From assembly GCA_947303105.1 (NCBI GenBank), contig CAMYXQ010000007.1:1-17808 (forward strand): a stretch of 17,808 nucleotides of DNA, read 5' to 3'. The notes beneath the pieces are model-generated. The model saw only the letters and a program-made list of their open reading frames with translations, was not told the origin of the DNA and did not search any database. A program made the translations under genes and the position numbers. The stretch is from an uncultured Caryophanales bacterium (lineage in GTDB: Bacteria; Bacillota_I; Bacilli_A; RFN20; CAG-826). This document shows, one piece after another, positions 13,409-17,808 of this stretch. The first letter of the stretch is position 1. Every line of letters begins with the position of its first letter.

Positions 13409-14197
13409 ATGAAACGCCATCTTGTCGTTCTGGATATCGATGGAACCTTGCTTCGCGGACGGAGAACGCTTTCCCAATACGCGGCCAAAACCCTCCATCG
13501 CCTTCAGGAAGAAGGACACATCATCGTCTTGGCTTCGGGTCGTCCGATCCGGGCGATGATGCCGTTCTATAAACAAGCTGGCCTCCGTTCCCCGATCATC
13601 AGTTACAACGGCTTATTGGTATCCAATCCCTTCGACGATTCCTTCATCCCCTATCGCCGGGCTTTCGAGCGCGAAGTGATTGAATCGATACGACAAGAGG
13701 CGAAGCCTCTTTTGTCCGCCTTCATGGCCGAAAGCGAGACCTGCATCTACGCCGATAAGAAAGATTTCGGATTGGCCCGTTATTTCCCTTATCACGGGAT
13801 CGACGCCGTCATCGGCGACAAAGAGGTCAAAGAAGACACCTACACTTGTTTGTTCCGCTGCGGCCGTTCGAAGGTGAGCGAACTGAAGGCCATCGTCGAG
13901 AGCCATAAGGGGTATTGCTACCGCCACTGGACCTCGGCCGAATACAGCGAAATCTGTTTCCCCGATGCCGATAAAGGCGCGGCCTTGCTCTACCTGATGA
14001 AGGCGCTTTGTATCGAAAAAGAGGATGTCATCGCCATCGGTGACAGCGACAACGACCTCGCGATGCTCGAAGCGGCCGGACAGGCTTTCGTCGTCAAAGA
14101 CTGCAAAGCAAAACGGCTCCTTTCCTTATTCCCCTCAACCGAGCGGAAAGGGGAGGATGGAGCCGTTAGGATGCTAGAGAAATTGCTTAGCGATTAG
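13409..14197 (+). CDS. Cof-type HAD-IIB phosphatase
   Basis: A 262-residue protein. Motif I is DIDGTLL with Asp9 as nucleophile and Asp11 as acid/base, motif II is LASGR, and motif IV is GDSDND near residue 215, with a type IIB cap between. Such enzymes dephosphorylate sugar phosphates, flavin precursors or other small metabolites; the substrate is not readable. The ATG at 13409 has no ribosome-binding site but is seven bases from a TATAAT. The stop overlaps the convergent membrane gene by three bases. Its 3' end encodes the long stem that probably terminates the opposite operon. Confidence 0.93.
   Translation: MKRHLVVLDIDGTLLRGRRTLSQYAAKTLHRLQEEGHIIVLASGRPIRAMMPFYKQAGLRSPIISYNGLLVSNPFDDSFIPYRRAFEREVIESIRQEAKPLLSAFMAESETCIYADKKDFGLARYFPYHGIDAVIGDKEVKEDTYTCLFRCGRSKVSELKAIVESHKGYCYRHWTSAEYSEICFPDADKGAALLYLMKALCIEKEDVIAIGDSDNDLAMLEAAGQAFVVKDCKAKRLLSLFPSTERKGEDGAVRMLEKLLSD
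14112..14167 (-). terminator. Long-stem terminator candidate for the leftward operon
   Basis: AACGGCTCC (14112-14120) and GGAGCCGTT (14159-14167) form a perfect 9-bp stem, with CCCCT/AGGGG pairing inside. Read on the minus strand, it lies about 27 bases after the stop at 14194 and is followed by a broken T-tract (TTGCTTTG). It is within the HAD coding sequence. The weak T-tract lowers confidence. Confidence 0.5.
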
Positions 14198-15162
14198 TCG
14201 TTTCGAGCATGGATGCGGACCGAACCGCCGAACTGCTTGGAAATGCCATTCGCATAACGGATCGCTTCCGCCTGAGTGCGGAAGTTTTCAGTTGAGCCGT
14301 CGATGCCGGACTTAACCTGCCATTCGCCGTTTTCAAGACGGATGACATGGGTCACTTTGGAGGAGGGGCTATAGAAGCCTTTGAGGATGCGAACCTGTTT
14401 CGGCTGCGCCGCGGCAACGGATTCTTGTTCTTCTACGACGGGCTCAGCCGGAGTTTCTTCAATCTCAGCCACGGCACCCGGACGCAAAGCGCGGATGTTG
14501 TGGAAGACGAGGAAGAGAATGCCGAAGATGAGGACGGAGCCCACCGGGATGGCAAGGATGATAAGAAGTTCCGAAATATAGCCACCACCCCAAGCCGCGA
14601 AATCAAGCGGCGGGAAGTAAACGAGCGGAGCGAAGGACGAATCGTCGATGATGGCGAAAGCTTCAAGAACAACGACCACGATGCAATAGACGGCCGGAAT
14701 AACAAAGCTCAACGGGTAGCAGCGATAACGGATCCGGCGACCTTTTTCGAAGAAGATAAGGGACACGAAGCTGAGGAACGGGACGACGACGAGCACATAG
14801 AGATACCAACTTTGGAAGAAGCTAAGGGGATCGGCGCCACTCAAGGCAACGTAGAGGATCCAATAGAGCATCACGACGCCGACAAGACCAACCGTTGTAA
14901 TGTATTTGAATACGGCGGGGAAGCCAGGAACGATCGGGCGTTTTTTGGCCAGGCAAACGATGTCACTGATCATCTTGATCAGCGAGGCGATGGCCACCAA
15001 GACGGCGAGGTCAAAGCTCAGCATGGTCGCGTCCGTGAGTAGCTCGGACATACCAATGGCGGGTTCATAGATGCCAAGCACGAGGTTCAGCACGCAGAAC
15101 ACCATGGCGAGGAACGTCAGCGCGTTGAACACCAACGAGGTGATTTTGAGACCTTTCTTCAT
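14194..15162 (-). CDS. Multi-pass membrane protein with C-terminal DUF2188-like domain
   Basis: A 322-residue protein with about six membrane segments in residues 8-230, then an acidic and proline-rich linker (EIEETPAEPVVEEQE), then about 65 residues resembling DUF2188: THVIRLENGEWQVK, FRTQAEAIRYANGISK and a final VRIHARND. DUF2188 usually occurs as a small stand-alone domain of unknown function, so the membrane fusion is worth noting. The ATG has an ideal AAGGAGG eight bases upstream, which overlaps the mutase stop codon region, so it is co-translated as the last gene of the rlu-pgcA operon. No function assigned. Confidence 0.82.
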   Translation of the reverse strand: MKKGLKITSLVFNALTFLAMVFCVLNLVLGIYEPAIGMSELLTDATMLSFDLAVLVAIASLIKMISDIVCLAKKRPIVPGFPAVFKYITTVGLVGVVMLYWILYVALSGADPLSFFQSWYLYVLVVVPFLSFVSLIFFEKGRRIRYRCYPLSFVIPAVYCIVVVVLEAFAIIDDSSFAPLVYFPPLDFAAWGGGYISELLIILAIPVGSVLIFGILFLVFHNIRALRPGAVAEIEETPAEPVVEEQESVAAAQPKQVRILKGFYSPSSKVTHVIRLENGEWQVKSGIDGSTENFRTQAEAIRYANGISKQFGGSVRIHARND

Positions 15163-15174
15163 AAGTCTCCTCCT

Positions 15175-16893
15175 TTATCTTTCAACACCGAGGCTGTTCA
15201 GCAGATCGTCGGTGAGGGACCGCCACTTTTCTTTGATGCCATCGGCAGTCGGTTGGATGGCTTCGACGTAGAATTTGCATTTCGGCTCGGTACCGCTGGG
15301 GCGAACCGCGATCCAACTGCCGTCCTCCAGTACGATCTTGATCGCATTGGATTTGGGGAGGGTGATCGCCGTAACCGAACCATCGCTGCCTTTCAGAACT
15401 CTTTCCTGATAGTCCTCGAAGCGAGCGACTTTGATGCCTAAGATCTCACTCGGCGGGTTGTTGCGTAGCTCGTCCATGAGCCGGCGCATGTCTTCCGCGC
15501 CGCTCGAGCCCTTGAACGCGATGTTCGTCGTCCGGGCGTAATGGTAGCCAAACCGCTTCTGCAACTCGTCGAAAGCGATGTCGAGCGGGATGCCTTTGTG
15601 GAAATACCACACAGCCATCTCGCAGTATAGGAGGATTGCCTGGATTCCGTCTTTGTCTCTGACAAACGGATCGATGAGGCAACCATAACTCTCTTCATAA
15701 CCAAACTCGAAGTGCGGGCCGAATCCGAGGTCTTCATAAAAGCCGATCCGGTCGCCGATGAATTTGAATCCGGTGAGGAATGTCTCATATTTGAGCCCGT
15801 AATACCGCGCGATTTTGCGGCCGAGGTCCGAGCTCACGATCGTGTCATACATGACGCCTTCTGGCGCGAGGATGCCAAGGCGTTTTCTCTCAGAGAAAAT
15901 ATAGTCCATGAGCAGGGCCGCGCTTTCATTGCCCGTGAACAGGCGATAATCGCCCGAGCTCGATTTGTAGGCAATCCCGCAACGGTCGCCATCCGGGTCG
16001 GTCATGACCACGAGTTGGGCGTTAATCTGCTCCGCCAGTTTGAGCGGCTCGATGTAGGATTTTTCCTCTTCGGGGTTCGGCGAAAGGGTGCCGCTGAAGT
16101 CGGGATCATGCGAGCACTGCGAGAGAACGGGCGTCACTTCGTATCCGCAATCGCGGAAAACGCGCATCGCATTCTCGTAACTCGTGCCGTGGTTCGGCGT
16201 ATATACGATGGGGAAACCCTGTTTCCCAAGGTTCGGATTGATTTGGCATTTCTCGACGGCGGCGACATATTCGTCATCGATCTCTGGTCCGAGGACGATG
16301 GTCTCGCCCGGGACTTCCGCCTTCGGTTCGACCTGGGCGGCGAGTTCGTCGGGGAGCGCGTCGATTTTGGCGAGCACGCCAGCGATTTTGTCGGGGACCG
16401 GCTGGCAGCCTTTCTCGTCATAGATCTTGAAGCCGTTATATTCTTTCGGGTTGTGGCTGGCGGTGATCATGATGCCGCCGCAAGCGCGCATACGGCGCAC
16501 CGCAAAAGACAATTCGGGGGTGGGACGCAAAGCGTCGAAGATATAAACCTTGATCCCCATTTCGTTGAGGATGTTCGCGCAGAGGAAAGTAAATTCGCGG
16601 GACATGTGGCGATTGTCATGCGAGATGCAGACGCCCATAGTCTTCGCTTCGGGATACTTCTCAAGAAGGTACTGTCCGAAACCGATCGTCGCCCGTCCGA
16701 CGGTGAAAACGTTCATGCAGTTGGTACCGGGGCCGAGGATGCCGCGCATCCCGCCGGTTCCGAACTCGATGTTCTTGAAGAAGGACGCATCCAAAACAGC
16801 TGGGCTCATTGCCCGGATCGCGTCTTTGTCAGCGTCGCTAACGGCTGGGGAATCCAGCCAACGACGGACATTGGATTCGACAGTATTTTCCAT
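15175..16893 (-). CDS. pgcA: Phosphoglucomutase/phosphomannomutase (PgcA-like)
   Basis: A 572-residue alpha-D-phosphohexomutase of the usual PgcA length. FGTGGMRG at 44-51, the phosphoserine loop TASHNP at 144-149 (Ser146), the metal loop DPDGDR at 299-304, a sugar-binding GYEESYG, and the phosphate-binding RPSGTEPK at 531-538 are all intact. It interconverts glucose-1-phosphate and glucose-6-phosphate (possibly mannose phosphates), feeding cell-envelope sugars. The ATG at 16893 is preceded by GGGG, which lies partly in a perfect inverted repeat. The downstream membrane gene begins 12 bases after its stop. Confidence 0.97.
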   Translation of the reverse strand: MENTVESNVRRWLDSPAVSDADKDAIRAMSPAVLDASFFKNIEFGTGGMRGILGPGTNCMNVFTVGRATIGFGQYLLEKYPEAKTMGVCISHDNRHMSREFTFLCANILNEMGIKVYIFDALRPTPELSFAVRRMRACGGIMITASHNPKEYNGFKIYDEKGCQPVPDKIAGVLAKIDALPDELAAQVEPKAEVPGETIVLGPEIDDEYVAAVEKCQINPNLGKQGFPIVYTPNHGTSYENAMRVFRDCGYEVTPVLSQCSHDPDFSGTLSPNPEEEKSYIEPLKLAEQINAQLVVMTDPDGDRCGIAYKSSSGDYRLFTGNESAALLMDYIFSERKRLGILAPEGVMYDTIVSSDLGRKIARYYGLKYETFLTGFKFIGDRIGFYEDLGFGPHFEFGYEESYGCLIDPFVRDKDGIQAILLYCEMAVWYFHKGIPLDIAFDELQKRFGYHYARTTNIAFKGSSGAEDMRRLMDELRNNPPSEILGIKVARFEDYQERVLKGSDGSVTAITLPKSNAIKIVLEDGSWIAVRPSGTEPKCKFYVEAIQPTADGIKEKWRSLTDDLLNSLGVER

Positions 16894-16895
16894 CA

Positions 16896-16918
16896 GATTA
16901 TCCCCACTTAGGATAATC
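16896..16918 (-). promoter_or_regulatory. Inverted repeat in the pgcA leader
   Basis: GATTATCC and GGATAATC form perfect 8-base arms around a 7-base centre, filling the gap between the pseudouridine synthase stop and the pgcA start. In RNA it would form a hairpin that includes part of the GGGG ribosome site two bases before the ATG. A TAAGAT box (16916-16921, minus) overlaps its edge, so it could instead be a DNA operator at an internal promoter. No T-tract follows, so it is not a standard terminator. Confidence 0.55.
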
Positions 16919-17808
16919 TTACACCATTCGCATTTTTTCGAGAATACTCTTCTTTATAAAAGAAAGGTCTGCGGTGAACTTTTTTCCGCTCAAAGCGGAT
17001 AGTGGGGTGGGTAATTTTCCGAATTCCAGGGAATAAGCGTGCAAGAATTGGTCCTTCAATCCATAGAGTTCCTTGAGTTTTTTATTGACGGAAAAATCAC
17101 CATACTTTTGATCGCCGGCAATCGGGTGTCCGATCGCGGAAAGATGGACGCGGATTTGATGGGTTCTGCCAGTGATCAAATCGCACTCAACCAGGGTGAA
17201 TCCAGGGAGGGATTCCACCGCTCTCCACTCGGTGATCGCCGTCTTGCCGCCCTGGTTCGCGGGGGTGACGGAAACCTTGCCGGATCGGCTATCTTTTTTG
17301 AGGGGCATGTCGATGCGGCCGGATCCGGATAATTCGCCGACCACAAGGGCGTAGTATTTCTTTGAAATATTCTCGCGTTTCTTGAATAACTCTTCGAGCA
17401 CTTTCAACGCGGCATCCCGCTTACCGAAAATGACAAGTCCCGATGTGTTGCGATCGAGGCGATGGGCGGGCGAGGGAACGAAGCTCGGCTGATTGGGGTC
17501 GAACTCACCTTTGAGATAGAGATAATCGAGGACGTTTTGGGTCAACGTCTCGCGCGTTTCCTTATCATTCCCGTAGACGAGGACGCCCGCAGGTTTATTG
17601 ACAATAATCACATTGTCGTCTTCATAGACGATTTCGTAAGGGAATTCCTTCTTTTCTGCCTGGCGCGGCTTGGCAAAATCGGCCAGTTGGGCATCGGTGA
17701 CATAAACTTGGATTTCGTCGCCGGTATGGACCACCGCGTCCTTATGAACCCAATGCCCATTGATTTTGATGTCCTTTTTGCGGAAGGCTTTGAACAAAAA
17801 TCCGAGCG
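16919..17808 (-). CDS. RluC/RluD-family pseudouridine synthase (partial at right edge)
   Basis: The frame runs open to the right edge (residues LGF precede the first internal TTG), so the true start is outside the window; 295 residues are visible. The N-terminus is an S4-like RNA-binding segment (KAFRKKDIKINGHWV). The catalytic aspartate is in HRLDRNTSGLV, and GRTHQIRVHL is the second family signature. Such enzymes make pseudouridines in 23S rRNA (RluC 955/2504/2580 or RluD 1911/1915/1917); the site specificity cannot be assigned here. It heads, or lies within, a leftward operon with pgcA and the DUF2188 membrane gene. Confidence 0.94.
   Translation of the reverse strand, partial: LGFLFKAFRKKDIKINGHWVHKDAVVHTGDEIQVYVTDAQLADFAKPRQAEKKEFPYEIVYEDDNVIIVNKPAGVLVYGNDKETRETLTQNVLDYLYLKGEFDPNQPSFVPSPAHRLDRNTSGLVIFGKRDAALKVLEELFKKRENISKKYYALVVGELSGSGRIDMPLKKDSRSGKVSVTPANQGGKTAITEWRAVESLPGFTLVECDLITGRTHQIRVHLSAIGHPIAGDQKYGDFSVNKKLKELYGLKDQFLHAYSLEFGKLPTPLSALSGKKFTADLSFIKKSILEKMRMV

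Noticed and set aside
14347..15042. 231-codon plus-strand frame opposite the DUF2188 membrane gene
   Set aside because: Very high Asp/Glu/Arg/His content is the complement of a hydrophobic membrane protein; the minus gene has an ideal ribosome site.
15712..16911. 399-codon open frame on the plus strand, antisense to pgcA
   Set aside because: The minus-strand mutase is intact with all catalytic motifs; the antisense frame has no recognisable domain and is a by-product of codon bias.

Overview
This window looks like a chromosomal, mostly housekeeping stretch of an uncultured member of the Bacilli, possibly one of the gut lineages close to the Mollicutes. The evidence is the gene set: RNase J, Maf, an Spx-type regulator, YlbF next to RsmD, a YitT-type membrane protein, a YjbK-like CYTH protein and a PgcA-type phospho-sugar mutase. 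Base composition is moderate. Tryptophan is written TGG and TGA acts as a stop in at least one gene, so the ordinary bacterial code fits. I see no phage, transposon, CRISPR array, rRNA or tRNA. The taxonomic call is inference.

Layout, left to right. Positions 1-1235 (-) hold a Sel1-repeat/zinc-motif protein cut by the left edge. A NUDIX hydrolase (-) and a GTG-started methyltransferase-like gene (+) diverge from a 49-bp gap. A bidirectional terminator separates the methyltransferase from a membrane zinc-ribbon protein (-), whose promoter carries a palindrome. A 346-bp AT-rich gap then leads to an unrecognised 455-residue acidic protein (+) and a TetR-type regulator (+) preceded by three GTTA-TAAC palindromes. 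A YitT-like membrane protein (-) converges on the regulator. Next come a membrane-anchored thioredoxin-like protein (+), the rsmD/ylbF pair (-), peptide deformylase (+), RNase J and Maf (+, overlapping by one base), an anchored EIIB-like protein (-), a CYTH protein (+), Spx (-), a Cof-type HAD phosphatase (+), and finally a leftward operon of an RluC/D-type pseudouridine synthase (cut by the right edge), phospho-sugar mutase and a multi-pass membrane protein ending in a DUF2188-like domain.

Functionally the window mixes RNA metabolism (RNase J, RsmD, RluC/D, YlbF), protein maturation (deformylase), nucleotide sanitation (NUDIX, Maf), redox stress (Spx, thioredoxin-like), sugar-phosphate metabolism (mutase, HAD, EIIB-like) and several membrane or zinc-motif proteins of unknown role. 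I found no clear new multi-gene system.

The most distinctive signal is regulatory. Several genes lack a Shine-Dalgarno sequence and instead have a -10 box, often in the extended form TGCTATAAT, ending only 6-10 bases before the start codon, which predicts leaderless or near-leaderless mRNAs. These alternate with genes that have a good ribosome-binding site and a normal leader. Several start codons are revised here on that basis. Inverted repeats sit on or near several promoters.
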